From positions 12,659 through 76,658 of the forward strand of contig CAZXID010000005.1 in assembly GCA_964640325.1 (NCBI GenBank): DNA of 64,000 bases, given 5' to 3'. This stretch comes from DAOQAU01 sp964640325. Its GTDB lineage: Bacteria > Cyanobacteriota > Vampirovibrionia > Gastranaerophilales > Gastranaerophilaceae. A program made the position numbers and the translations under genes. The notes below the pieces were generated by a model. The model was not told the DNA's origin. It saw nothing but the letters and a program-made list of their open reading frames with translations, and did no database searches. Shown here in pieces: positions 7,996-15,609 of the stretch; within the stretch, counting starts at the first letter, position 1; each line of letters starts with the position of its first letter.

Positions 7996-8259
7996 ATGAT
8001 TTCTTCCAAAGTAAAAGTTCTTGTTATTATTTCCGCATTATTATTATCCGTAGGTCTTATGTCCGTTGGCTGCAAGTCGGCGGCTCAAAAGGGTTGGGTA
8101 AATACCGATTCTATGCCCGGTCATGCCTTTAGCAAGTACAAAAACAAGAACAATCAAAACAATAAGATTGTCTATTTGGGTTCATCCGAAAGTGATTCTT
8201 CCACCGCGGTTGACTTTGGACCCAGAGATGTCAGTTTTGAATTTTCAAATTTGAAATAG
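7996..8259 (+). CDS. Small predicted lipoprotein, unknown
   Basis: 87 residues. A hydrophobic signal segment (residues ~8-22) ends in a lipobox-like LMSVGC, so the mature protein would begin at Cys26 and be lipid-anchored in the envelope. The rest is polar, with a basic Lys/Asn stretch (KYKNKNNQNNK) and an acidic/Ser-rich part. No domain is recognised. The start has AGAGGGATAG upstream. It is followed by a repeat-bearing gap. Confidence 0.75.
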   Translation: MISSKVKVLVIISALLLSVGLMSVGCKSAAQKGWVNTDSMPGHAFSKYKNKNNQNNKIVYLGSSESDSSTAVDFGPRDVSFEFSNLK

Positions 8260-8299
8260 TTGAATAGTGGAAAAGTTGAATTTATTTTAATTGCGCTTA

Positions 8300-8330
8300 T
8301 TTACTATTTACTATTTACCATTTACTATTT
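8300..8330. repeat. Heptamer tandem repeat (TTTACTA type)
   Basis: Four consecutive 7-bp units at 8300-8327 (TTTACTA, TTTACTA, TTTACCA, TTTACTA) plus TTT. This is one of several intergenic arrays of this family in the window. Confidence 0.8.
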
Positions 8331-8387
8331 CCTCATTACCCCTTGAAAATTGTTCGGATATTAAGTCATTAATCCGGAAGACATTTA

Positions 8388-8398
8388 CCCCCCCCCCC
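8388..8398. repeat. Poly-C tract (11 C) at a promoter
   Basis: A run of 11 cytosines in AT-rich sequence. It abuts the -35-like TTGAAA (8399-8404) of the BlaI-like gene. Homopolymer tracts at promoters can vary in length by slippage. A sequencing or assembly error in the run length is also possible. Confidence 0.7.
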
Positions 8399-8437
8399 TT
8401 GAAAAAAGTTTTTTTTGTATTACTATACTGTTAGTAG
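8399..8437 (+). promoter_or_regulatory. Promoter and candidate BlaI-type operator
   Basis: TTGAAA (8399-8404) and TATACT (8424-8429), with a 19-bp spacer, form a weak promoter. The -10 box lies inside an imperfect dyad with half-sites TACTA (8421-8425) and TAGTA (8432-8436). BlaI/MecI repressors bind TAC/GTA-type dyads, so autoregulation is plausible. Confidence 0.4.
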
Positions 8438-8459
8438 TGGTCAAAAACAAGGGGTTATT

Positions 8460-8801
8460 ATGATAGGCGGAATTTTAGAAATTGAGATTATGAATTGCGT
8501 TTGGTTTTTGCAGAAACAGGATGAAGATGCTAACATTTCTGTTTCGGATGTTGTAAATTTTTTGGATACAAATAATGTAAAAAGAGCTTATACAACAATT
8601 AAAACTGTTATGGACAGATTAAGTGCAAAAGGATTGCTTGCAAGATACAAGAGTGGCAAAAAGTTTTTTTACAGAAGCACTTTGGATAAGGAAGAAGCGG
8701 CAAAAAACGCTGTTAATGAAGTCTCTATGCAATTTTTCAACGGAGATTGTGTTGAAATGGTTAAATTTATAGAGAAAGAACTTTCAGCTGTTTTAGTTTA
8801 G
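8460..8801 (+). CDS. BlaI/MecI-family transcriptional repressor
   Basis: 113 residues from the ATG at 8460, preceded by AAGGGG. A longer frame opens at 8415 but would start upstream of the promoter dyad. The winged-helix part has the family pattern: an EIMNCVWFL helix, then VKRAYTTIKTVMDRLSAKG as recognition helix and wing, then FFYRS. BlaI/MecI/CopY proteins repress beta-lactamase, copper or envelope-stress genes. The usual partner, a BlaR1-type M56 sensor protease, is not adjacent, so its signal is unknown. Confidence 0.85.
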   Translation: MIGGILEIEIMNCVWFLQKQDEDANISVSDVVNFLDTNNVKRAYTTIKTVMDRLSAKGLLARYKSGKKFFYRSTLDKEEAAKNAVNEVSMQFFNGDCVEMVKFIEKELSAVLV

Positions 8802-8811
8802 GGAGCAGTCT

Positions 8812-9174
8812 GTGGGTGTTGAAGATGACAGAAGGTTGGTTTCGAGGCTTATTTATAGAGTTTTGACCGAGTCATTGTCTGTTCGGGAGGCAATTTTAAA
8901 ATTTCCGAAAGATGTTAACGATGCTTCATTAAAAACAGCCTATCATGCGCTTGTTCATCTTGAGGCGGATGAAGATTTGAGAAGAAGGGATTTGCTTTAC
9001 AGACAAGAGCAGGATGATTATTTGGAATTTATAGCTCAAACTCTTCAAAAAGGTGAAATTTTACCTTATAATATTATTAAAGAGTATGAAAAATATTATG
9101 AGGGAATTTCTACTCCTCGTTCTGAAAGTATGAAAGGTATCTTAAAAAAATTATGCAGATTCTTAAATGTTTAA
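8812..9174 (+). CDS. Conserved-looking helical protein, unknown
   Basis: 120 residues starting at GTG with AGGGAG upstream, 10 bp after the BlaI-like gene. The sequence is charged and predicted mostly helical, with no signal peptide or membrane segment. I do not recognise a domain. It overlaps the next gene by 22 bp, so the three genes from 8460 to 9728 probably form one operon. Confidence 0.65.
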   Translation: MGVEDDRRLVSRLIYRVLTESLSVREAILKFPKDVNDASLKTAYHALVHLEADEDLRRRDLLYRQEQDDYLEFIAQTLQKGEILPYNIIKEYEKYYEGISTPRSESMKGILKKLCRFLNV

Positions 9175-9728
9175 AAGGCTCAAAAAAAGCCGGACAAAAC
9201 GTAGTTGAGGCAGTTTTTATAATTCCGATTTTGGTGATATTTACCCTTGCAATATTTGAATTGGCGCTTTATTGGCAGGATGTAAATGCTGTTTATGCGC
9301 TTAATAACGAAATAAGTGCAAATGCTGCGCTTATTGATTTAAGTAATTTAAGCCCCGGTACTACTGTTTGTCCTGCAGTAGATGTTGCCCAAAATATTTT
9401 AGAAAAAAAGGATTCTTCAATTACTTTAAATAATCCCACATATACTCATTCTGTTGAGGTAATTGAAGGACAGGCTCAGGGCTTTGAGCCTTTTGCGCTT
9501 TATAAAATAACTTCAAATACACAGGTGGATGGAAAGCCCCAAATTACGGCTTGGGTAGATTGCAGAAATCCATTTGAAAAAGGAATAATAACGCAAATAG
9601 AATTTTTTCATAAAACAGTTATTATGAAAGCTTCTATTCCAAGACTTGACAAGCCTGAGCCTATAGTTATAATACCCGATAAGACCTTTATTGCAAGCCC
9701 TAAACTTGTGACTTCAAGACACTATTAA
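9153..9728 (+). CDS. TadE-like pseudopilin/pilus-assembly protein
   Basis: 191 residues. The short basic leader ending in KKAGQNVVEAVF, followed by a single ~20-residue hydrophobic segment (IIPILVIFTLAIFELALYW), is the arrangement of TadE/TadF minor pilins (G-Q-x-x-V/L-E). The remainder is a soluble extracytoplasmic domain with few cysteines. No other Tad genes are adjacent, so it may serve another type IV-pilus-related machine in this cell. The start overlaps the preceding gene. Confidence 0.7.
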   Translation: MQILKCLKGSKKAGQNVVEAVFIIPILVIFTLAIFELALYWQDVNAVYALNNEISANAALIDLSNLSPGTTVCPAVDVAQNILEKKDSSITLNNPTYTHSVEVIEGQAQGFEPFALYKITSNTQVDGKPQITAWVDCRNPFEKGIITQIEFFHKTVIMKASIPRLDKPEPIVIIPDKTFIASPKLVTSRHY

Positions 9729-9738
9729 GTTTTTATTG

Positions 9739-9744
9739 TATAAT
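9739..9744 (+). promoter_or_regulatory. -10 box implying leaderless radA mRNA
   Basis: TATAAT is separated from the radA ATG (9751) by exactly 6 nt, with no ribosome-binding site between. Transcription would start at or next to the start codon. Confidence 0.5.
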
Positions 9745-9750
9745 CATTGC

Positions 9751-11124
9751 ATGGCTAAAGTTAAAACAAAATGGGTATGTCAAGAGTGCGGGTATGAAAG
9801 CGCAGGTTATTTGGGAAAATGTCCCGAGTGTTCTGCTTGGGGGAGTTTGGTTGAAGAAATTCAGCAAAGTTTTTCGCCCACTGTTTTGCAATCAGAGTTT
9901 TTTGGTAGCAAGCCGTCATTAATTAATGACATAGAAATTGATAATCAAATAAGAACCCAGAGTAGCATACAAGAGCTTGACAGGGTTTTGGGCGGAGGGT
10001 TTGTTTCGGGTTCCGCGGTGCTTCTTGCGGGCGATCCCGGAATCGGTAAGTCAACTTTGGTGCTTCAATCCTGCGGCTTTCTTTGCAATCAAGGCAAAAA
10101 AGTTTTATATATTTCTGCCGAAGAATCAGCTAATCAAATAAAGTTAAGGGCACAGCGACTGAGCGTTAATTCTGATAATTTATATATTTATCCCCAGACA
10201 AATTTTGAATTGATAAAAAAGGAAATAGAAAATATTAAGCCTGATTTTGTTATTGTAGACAGTATTCAAGCGATTTACTCTCAGGAGATTTCTTCATCGG
10301 CGGGGAGTGTTTCTCAAATAAGAGAGTGCTGCAATTTTTTAATCCAAATTGCAAAAACTCAAAACACAACAATGATTATCATAGGGCATGTCACAAAAGA
10401 CGGAAATATTGCGGGGCCTAAAGTCCTTGAGCATATGGTTGATACGGTGGTTTATTTTGAGGGGGACAGATATAAATCTTACAGGATTTTGCGTTGTGTA
10501 AAAAATCGTTTCGGAAATACCTCAGAAGTCGGTATTTTTGAAATGGGCGAGCAGGGGCTCAGAGAAATTATGAATCCCAGCGGTATTTTTATAAACGAGC
10601 ACAGCGAGGGCATAACTCCGGGGAGTGTTATAATTGCTGCAAATGAAGGAACAAGGCCGCTTTTGGTAGAAATTCAGGCACTGGTGGGCACAACTTCTTA
10701 TCCTTCGCCCAGAAGAGTTGCAAATGGAGTTGATTTTGGACGTGTTTTGCAAATTCTTGCAGTCCTTGAAAAAAGAGTCGGGTTAAATCTTTCCAAGCAA
10801 GACGTTTATATTAACGTAATCGGCGGAATAGAAATTTCAGAGCCTGCTGCGGATTTGGGAATTGCACTTGCCGTTGCTACTTGCGCGCGGGATGTTGTTG
10901 TTGATTCTCATACTGTAATAATCGGCGAAATCGGGCTTTCAGGAGAAGTTAGAGCTGTCAGTGGAATTGAAAAAAGAGTTAAGGAATCAAAAAAACTCGG
11001 ATTTAAAAAAGTGATTATCCCTTTTTCAAATAGAGATTTTGAAGATATTGAAGGAATTGAAATTGTTAAGGTAAAAAGGCTTATAGATGCAATTTCTGCT
11101 TGTGTCTCAAAAGTAGAGGTTTAG
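9751..11124 (+). CDS. radA: DNA repair protein RadA
   Basis: 457 residues from the ATG at 9751 (an in-frame ATG 15 bp earlier lies upstream of the -10 box). RadA promotes branch migration in homologous recombination. It has the N-terminal C4 zinc finger (CQECG, then CPECSAWG), Walker A GDPGIGKST, the RadA-specific KNRFG motif, and a C-terminal Lon-like domain. The end overlaps the convergent glycosyltransferase by 4 bp (TTAG). Probably translated from a leaderless mRNA. Confidence 0.97.
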   Translation: MAKVKTKWVCQECGYESAGYLGKCPECSAWGSLVEEIQQSFSPTVLQSEFFGSKPSLINDIEIDNQIRTQSSIQELDRVLGGGFVSGSAVLLAGDPGIGKSTLVLQSCGFLCNQGKKVLYISAEESANQIKLRAQRLSVNSDNLYIYPQTNFELIKKEIENIKPDFVIVDSIQAIYSQEISSSAGSVSQIRECCNFLIQIAKTQNTTMIIIGHVTKDGNIAGPKVLEHMVDTVVYFEGDRYKSYRILRCVKNRFGNTSEVGIFEMGEQGLREIMNPSGIFINEHSEGITPGSVIIAANEGTRPLLVEIQALVGTTSYPSPRRVANGVDFGRVLQILAVLEKRVGLNLSKQDVYINVIGGIEISEPAADLGIALAVATCARDVVVDSHTVIIGEIGLSGEVRAVSGIEKRVKESKKLGFKKVIIPFSNRDFEDIEGIEIVKVKRLIDAISACVSKVEV

Positions 11125-12086
11125 AGGGTTTTTTCAAGAATTACTTTAACACGTTTATCAAAAGAGTGATTTTTTAAACATTCATATCTTCCTAATTGAG
11201 CTATTTTTTGGGCAATATTCAAATTTTTCAGATAAAAATTTGTTTTATCAATTAAATCTATTTCATCTCTATAAGTTTCAAGCTGTTTTGACGGGACAAA
11301 ATACTTTTTAACATCGATTTTTTCATCTGTCAGTAAAAATCCGCCTGAAGCTAAAACTTCAAAAACCCTGTAATTTAGAGAGGATTTGCCCTGTTCGGTT
11401 ATATTTAAATTTATTTTGGAAGAATTGTATATTTTGGCAAGTTGTTTTTCTTCTTTGATAAATCCTTTGTAGCATTTTTTGTAAATTTCAAGTTCATGTT
11501 CTTCAAGAAGGTTTTTTGATTTAATTTCTTCAATGCTTTTTTCAAAATGTTTTTCAAAACAAAAAATGCTTAAGTGGCTGCCAAAATTTTTTATAAGCGA
11601 ACAGAGAATTTTTTGTCTTTTATCCGTAAGCGGTCTTCCGACAAAAGTTATTTGATATTTGTAATTTGAAAATTCTACGGAATATTTTAACGGGTTTACG
11701 GCCAGAGGAAGATAAAAGCAATTTTTAAATTCATTTTTAAAATCTTTGTCCCATACAAAGACCGTTGCTTCTAGTTTTGAAAGTTCATCGTAAAGTTCAC
11801 CTTTTTCACCTAAAGAAAATTTGCTTCTGGGCTCATCTCCAAAATAAAAAATGTGATTTTTACATTGTATTTTTTGGAGTATTTTTTTGCAGTTTTCGTC
11901 AGTAAGGTAAGAGTAATCATAGCCAAAAATCATATCAGGATTAAATTTTTCTAATTCGTTTAATATCACTTCATCAATTTTTTTTAAAAGCACCCGATAG
12001 CCCGCATTTTTAAAAGCACAGGCAAAACCTTCAATAATTAGCTCTCCTGCAATGCTTTTTGGTGATATTATAAAAACTTTTTTCAT
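11121..12086 (-). CDS. CgeB-like glycosyltransferase
   Basis: 321 residues. The N-terminal half is Rossmann-like (KVFIISPKSIAGELIIEGF). The C-terminal half carries the Glyco_trans_1_2/CgeB signature YRVFEVLASGGFLLTD, which contributes to nucleotide-sugar binding in GT-B enzymes of this group. The sugar and acceptor are unknown. No signal peptide is visible, so it is a cytoplasmic enzyme. Two more glycosyltransferases lie at 17.8-19.6 kb, and together they suggest surface glycan or flagellin glycosylation. Confidence 0.8.
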   Translation of the reverse strand: MKKVFIISPKSIAGELIIEGFACAFKNAGYRVLLKKIDEVILNELEKFNPDMIFGYDYSYLTDENCKKILQKIQCKNHIFYFGDEPRSKFSLGEKGELYDELSKLEATVFVWDKDFKNEFKNCFYLPLAVNPLKYSVEFSNYKYQITFVGRPLTDKRQKILCSLIKNFGSHLSIFCFEKHFEKSIEEIKSKNLLEEHELEIYKKCYKGFIKEEKQLAKIYNSSKINLNITEQGKSSLNYRVFEVLASGGFLLTDEKIDVKKYFVPSKQLETYRDEIDLIDKTNFYLKNLNIAQKIAQLGRYECLKNHSFDKRVKVILEKTL

Positions 12087-12092
12087 AAAGGA

Positions 12093-12098
12093 ATTTTA
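12093..12098 (-). promoter_or_regulatory. -10-like box 6 nt before the CgeB-like start
   Basis: On the minus strand TAAAAT lies 6 nt upstream of the ATG at 12086. No Shine-Dalgarno sequence is present. An overlapping TATAAA makes the exact box uncertain. Confidence 0.3.
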
Positions 12099-12218
12099 TA
12101 ATAATTTGAAGCAAAAAGCAATTTTTCTGTGCTCTTTACTTTAATTATCCAAAAGATTAACATAACGTGTAATTTATTTTGCTAAAGTTATTTGTAGAAT
12201 GTTTATTGAGGTGCATTT

Positions 12219-13817
12219 ATGTATAACTTCCAAAAAACAAATAACGAGTGCAGCGAATGTCTCAGTAGAGGGATTTGTTCAGATAGTCCAATTCTGTCTT
12301 CTTTGCAGGAAGTAATTTTGTTGTATTTAAAAGAACTTTCATTTTATCTTATTAAGTTAAAAGAATTTGGTGTAAAAAATGAGCAGATTAAAGAAACCGT
12401 TATTTATGCGCTCGGGAATTTGGCTCTGTCTGTGGAATACAATCAACAGCAGTTCATGGAACTTACGAATAAATTAAATGATTATGTCGTGGAATCAAAA
12501 ACCATTTATAAGAATTTTTGTGAAAAAAACAGTATGGATATAGAGTCAATAAAAACTTACTTTAAACATCATAAAAATATTTATCTTAATGATGCGATAA
12601 AGCGTGGCGAAAAATATTTTCTCAAAAAAACAGAATTATTAACTCCGAACCAAAAATCTCTTTTTGACATTATGGTTTTTTTAATAAAAAGCATGAGTAT
12701 AAAGTTGATGGAGTTAAGAAGGCTGGGCAAAGATCACGAACAGGGATATTATGCAATTTTATTTTTGTTATCCTCAATTAATGTGACAAATTTTTCACAG
12801 GAGCAAACAAAAAAGGCTATAGATGATGTTTTAGATACTTATTATGATATTCTCAGAACAATTTTTTATACTCAAAATGAGCTTTACGGTCCAATAAGAC
12901 AGACCGAAGTAGCATTCAGCGCACAACTCGGTAAAGCGATTTTGGTTTCAGGCTCTGATTTTAATAAACTTGAAAGAGTTTTAAAAGCCTGTGAAGGCAA
13001 AGAAATATGGGTATACACTCATGGGGTTGAAATGCTGTTTGCCCATGCATTTCCAAAATTGCAGTCGCACCCGAACCTTAAAGGACATTTTGGCTCTGGT
13101 TTTGACAGTTATATGATGGATTTTGCATCGTTTCCGGGGGCAATTTTGATGACAAGGATTAATTTAGAAAAATCCGAATATTTATACAGAGGGCGTCTTT
13201 TTACTATGGATCCGGTCGCACCACCGGGGATTATTAAAATTGTTGACGGGGATTTTGAACCTTTGATTAAAGCCGCACTCGAATCAAGAGGTTTTAATAA
13301 GCTTATAAATAAACCTCCGATTAAGGTCGGGTTTTCTTATGATGAAGTAGAAAAGAAAATGGCTGAAATAACCGATAAAATTTTAAACAAAGAAATAACA
13401 CACATTTATATTGTGGGGCTTTTGAATTATCCTGTTTTGCAAAAGCAGTATTTTGAATCGTTTTTTGAATTTTTGCCAAGTGACTGTTACGCTATTTCAC
13501 TCAGTTATAATAAAAACAGAGACAATGTTTATCATCTTGATACGATTAACGATTATGTTTTATTTTATAAAATTTTAAAGGAAATTAAAGATAAAATTCC
13601 TTTGGATAAAGTACCTTTGAGTATATTTTTAACCAGATGTGATAAGCATACAATTTCCAATTTGCTTTATTTAAGTCATCTGGGAATAAAAAATATTTAT
13701 ATGAGCAAGTGTTCGGCAAATGTAATTAATCCGACTCTTTTTAATACAATAAAAGAAGTTTATGGAGTTAAAGAAATCTTCGATGCAAAAACAGATATTG
13801 AAGATACTCTGCGCTAA
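12219..13817 (+). CDS. Degenerate hybrid-cluster protein (Hcp/prismane-like)
   Basis: 532 residues, full Hcp length. Alignment to remembered Hcp landmarks is clear: GSDFNKLERVLKACEG, then VYTHGVEML, FASFPGAILMTR, RLFTMDPVAPPGI, and near the C-terminus LSHLGIKNIY. The ligands of the hybrid Fe-S-O cluster are largely missing. The usual TTNC is TRIN, the VGGCDG region is VGLLNY, the TLGCGKFR region is SLSYNKNR, and the GQCNDAYS region has no Cys. The N-terminus retains only C11, C14 and C20. Normal Hcp reduces hydroxylamine or acts on NO. This copy is intact but probably not a redox enzyme of that type. GAGG ribosome-binding site. Confidence 0.75.
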   Translation: MYNFQKTNNECSECLSRGICSDSPILSSLQEVILLYLKELSFYLIKLKEFGVKNEQIKETVIYALGNLALSVEYNQQQFMELTNKLNDYVVESKTIYKNFCEKNSMDIESIKTYFKHHKNIYLNDAIKRGEKYFLKKTELLTPNQKSLFDIMVFLIKSMSIKLMELRRLGKDHEQGYYAILFLLSSINVTNFSQEQTKKAIDDVLDTYYDILRTIFYTQNELYGPIRQTEVAFSAQLGKAILVSGSDFNKLERVLKACEGKEIWVYTHGVEMLFAHAFPKLQSHPNLKGHFGSGFDSYMMDFASFPGAILMTRINLEKSEYLYRGRLFTMDPVAPPGIIKIVDGDFEPLIKAALESRGFNKLINKPPIKVGFSYDEVEKKMAEITDKILNKEITHIYIVGLLNYPVLQKQYFESFFEFLPSDCYAISLSYNKNRDNVYHLDTINDYVLFYKILKEIKDKIPLDKVPLSIFLTRCDKHTISNLLYLSHLGIKNIYMSKCSANVINPTLFNTIKEVYGVKEIFDAKTDIEDTLR

Positions 13818-13822
13818 AAAAT

Positions 13823-14473
13823 TTATGTGTTAAAAATCCTATCTCCCGCATCTCCCATACCCGGAACTATGTATCCGTGTTCGTTGAGGTGTGAATCTAT
13901 TGCTGCGGTTATGATTTCAATTTCGGGATACTTTGAATGAATATTTTCAAGTCCTTCGGGCGCTGCAATTATACTTATAATTTTTATATTTTCTATTGGG
14001 ATTTTTTTGTCCGCATAGAGCTTAATAGCCTCAAGAAGCGAGTTTCCTGTTGCCAGCATCGGATCTGTTATGAAAATATGAAATTTGTGGGCATCTTTAA
14101 CCCTCATCGGCACTTTGTTGTAATACCATACCGGCTTTAAGGTTTTTTCGTCGCGATACATTCCTATGTGTCTTATGCAGGCTTGGGGTAAAATGTCAAT
14201 GGCTTCATCGGTAAAAATTAATCCCGCTCTTAAAATCGGTGAAATGATTATATTTATATCAGGGTCAATGGTTTGTGCCTTAAATGAGGTTAAAGGTGTT
14301 GCAATGGTTTTTTCTATCAGCGGAAGTCCTTTTGCCGCTTCATATAAAAGAACCCGCGTAATTTTTCTTGTCGCTATTCTTACTCCCTGACAATCTGTAT
14401 TTTTATCCCGCATTGTGCATAAATTTTGAAGAATTACAGGGTTATTTATTATTCTTATTTTTTCCGTATTCAT
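13823..14473 (-). CDS. upp: Uracil phosphoribosyltransferase
   Basis: 216 residues. It converts uracil and PRPP to UMP in pyrimidine salvage. The PRPP-binding loop is DPMLATGNS and the uracil-binding C-terminus is YIVPGMGDAGDR. Length is typical. The start codon lies 32 bp inside the end of the upstream MCE gene, suggesting translational coupling. The N-terminal residues match the family, so the long overlap is real. It ends 5 bp from the convergent Hcp-like gene. Confidence 0.97.
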   Translation of the reverse strand: MNTEKIRIINNPVILQNLCTMRDKNTDCQGVRIATRKITRVLLYEAAKGLPLIEKTIATPLTSFKAQTIDPDINIIISPILRAGLIFTDEAIDILPQACIRHIGMYRDEKTLKPVWYYNKVPMRVKDAHKFHIFITDPMLATGNSLLEAIKLYADKKIPIENIKIISIIAAPEGLENIHSKYPEIEIITAAIDSHLNEHGYIVPGMGDAGDRIFNT

Positions 14474-15086
14474 TGTTTATATCCTTTATTTTGCATTTTT
14501 CACATTTTTCTGTGGCATTATCAATCCATTTGCCGGATAAAATTAATATTTGGTTTATCGTAAGTCCTTTATTTTCAATTTTTTCATTGTTATATTTTAT
14601 AATTCCTACCTGATCCATAAAATTAGAGATAGTATAAGTTATTCCGATAATCTTGTCAAACATATCGTTTAGCAAGCCTAAAGAATCATGAATTCTTTTT
14701 GGAGGCATTGGGACTATAAATTTTTCGGATAAAAATTTATTTTCTGTTTTTGGGGCATACAATTCCAGAGATTTTGAGCCGCCCAGCCCCGTAAATTCAA
14801 CCGTTGCATTAGAGCCTTGAGGTATTTTCATATTTTTTTCGGTGATTACAAATTTTACATAAACATCTTCGCCCACAATGTTTATCTGGTTTATGTATCC
14901 GACTTGAATCCCCATTAACCTGACCGGAGAGCCGACAATCAATCCGTCAACATCGGGCAAAAATATTTGATAAGTGTTAAAGTGCTTGCGGTAATTGTAT
15001 TTTGCAAACATTATTGAGCCTGCTATTACAAAAAGAACAAGCAGCCAGATAAAAAGCTCTGCTATCCAAACAAGTCGTTTTTTCAT
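14442..15086 (-). CDS. MCE/MlaD-family lipid-transport protein
   Basis: 214 residues. One N-terminal transmembrane helix (about residues 7-28) is followed by an MCE domain beginning near YQIFLPDVDGLIVGSPVRLMG, with GIQVGYI and the conserved GLGG turn. MCE proteins form ring-shaped lipid shuttles between inner and outer membranes, with MlaE/MlaF partners. Those partners are not in this window. The C-terminal ~60 residues are hydrophilic. Its presence supports a diderm envelope. It is transcribed with upp. Confidence 0.85.
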   Translation of the reverse strand: MKKRLVWIAELFIWLLVLFVIAGSIMFAKYNYRKHFNTYQIFLPDVDGLIVGSPVRLMGIQVGYINQINIVGEDVYVKFVITEKNMKIPQGSNATVEFTGLGGSKSLELYAPKTENKFLSEKFIVPMPPKRIHDSLGLLNDMFDKIIGITYTISNFMDQVGIIKYNNEKIENKGLTINQILILSGKWIDNATEKCEKCKIKDINNEYGKNKNNK

Positions 15087-15092
15087 ATTTTT

Positions 15093-15098
15093 ATTATA
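15093..15098 (-). promoter_or_regulatory. -10 box implying leaderless MCE-upp mRNA
   Basis: TATAAT on the minus strand is separated by 6 nt (AAAAAT) from the ATG at 15086, with no ribosome-binding site. Confidence 0.45.
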
Positions 15099-15191
15099 TA
15101 ACAGTTACATAAATAGTGAAAATATGTAACATTGACTAATAAATTTTTGTATTGTATTATTTATGTAGCAAGGAAAATAAAGGATTTAAAA

Positions 15192-15431
15192 ATGGAACAA
15201 ATAATCAAAGTAGCGTGGGATTTAAACGAAAATACAGAAAACAGGTATCAATTGGTTTATGAAATTGCAGAGCTTGCAAAAAAATTGGTTGATGAAACTC
15301 AGGCAAAAAAAACACGTGAAGAGTTCGGTTTTGACGAATATTACGAAAGTTCTTATAAAAAAGAAAACCCCGTAGAGCATGCTATTATGGTAAAAGCATC
15401 CGAGGCAGATGACAACAGACTGGTCGGATAA
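15192..15431 (+). CDS. rpoZ: RNA polymerase omega subunit-like protein
   Basis: 79 residues from the ATG at 15192, which has AAAGGA upstream (an earlier ATG at 15132 lacks a site). The pattern NRYQLVYEIAELAKKLVDE, a variable acidic linker, then NPVEHAIMVKASEAD matches omega (in other bacteria NRF/Y-x-LV-x-x-A-x-x-A, then PV-x-x-AI/L-x-E). Spacing is closest to cyanobacterial omega as I remember it. Omega helps assemble and stabilise the beta' subunit. Short length limits certainty. Confidence 0.65.
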   Translation: MEQIIKVAWDLNENTENRYQLVYEIAELAKKLVDETQAKKTREEFGFDEYYESSYKKENPVEHAIMVKASEADDNRLVG

Positions 15432-15433
15432 TT

Positions 15434-15515
15434 GGCTGAATAGGTTAACAGCTGAAAAGGTGAAAAGTTATAGGAAATCACGTCATTGCTAGCGAATAAA
15501 GTGAGCGAAGCAACC
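15434..15515. repeat. Octamer-type degenerate repeat plus GTCATTGC-type element
   Basis: 15434-15473 reads as five degenerate 8-bp units (GGCTGAAT, AGGTTAAC, AGCTGAAA, AGGTGAAA, AGTTATAG). 15481-15515 begins CGTCATTGC and ends GCGAAGCAACCC, resembling a dispersed intergenic element of the form GTCATTGCGAGC...GCGAAGCAATCC that I have seen in other genomes. Confidence 0.55.
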
Positions 15516-15597
15516 CAAAAAACAATCTGCTTTCTTGATTTATTGCTATCTCATCTTCTATTTACTATTCCCTATTCCTTTATTTGTCATTTATTGC

Positions 15598-15603
15598 TAT
15601 AAT
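15598..15603 (+). promoter_or_regulatory. Extended -10 box implying leaderless punA mRNA
   Basis: TGCTATAAT (TG at 15595-15596) ends 6 nt before the ATG at 15610. There is no Shine-Dalgarno sequence. Confidence 0.5.
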
Positions 15604-15609
15604 GATTTT

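Noticed and set aside
8300..8330. CRISPR array
   Set aside because: The repeats here and in similar gaps are 7-8 bp, directly adjacent and degenerate, without unique spacers or cas genes.
14368..14613. 81-residue rightward hydrophobic frame over the upp/MCE junction
   Set aside because: Antisense to two well-supported overlapping genes; no ribosome-binding site.
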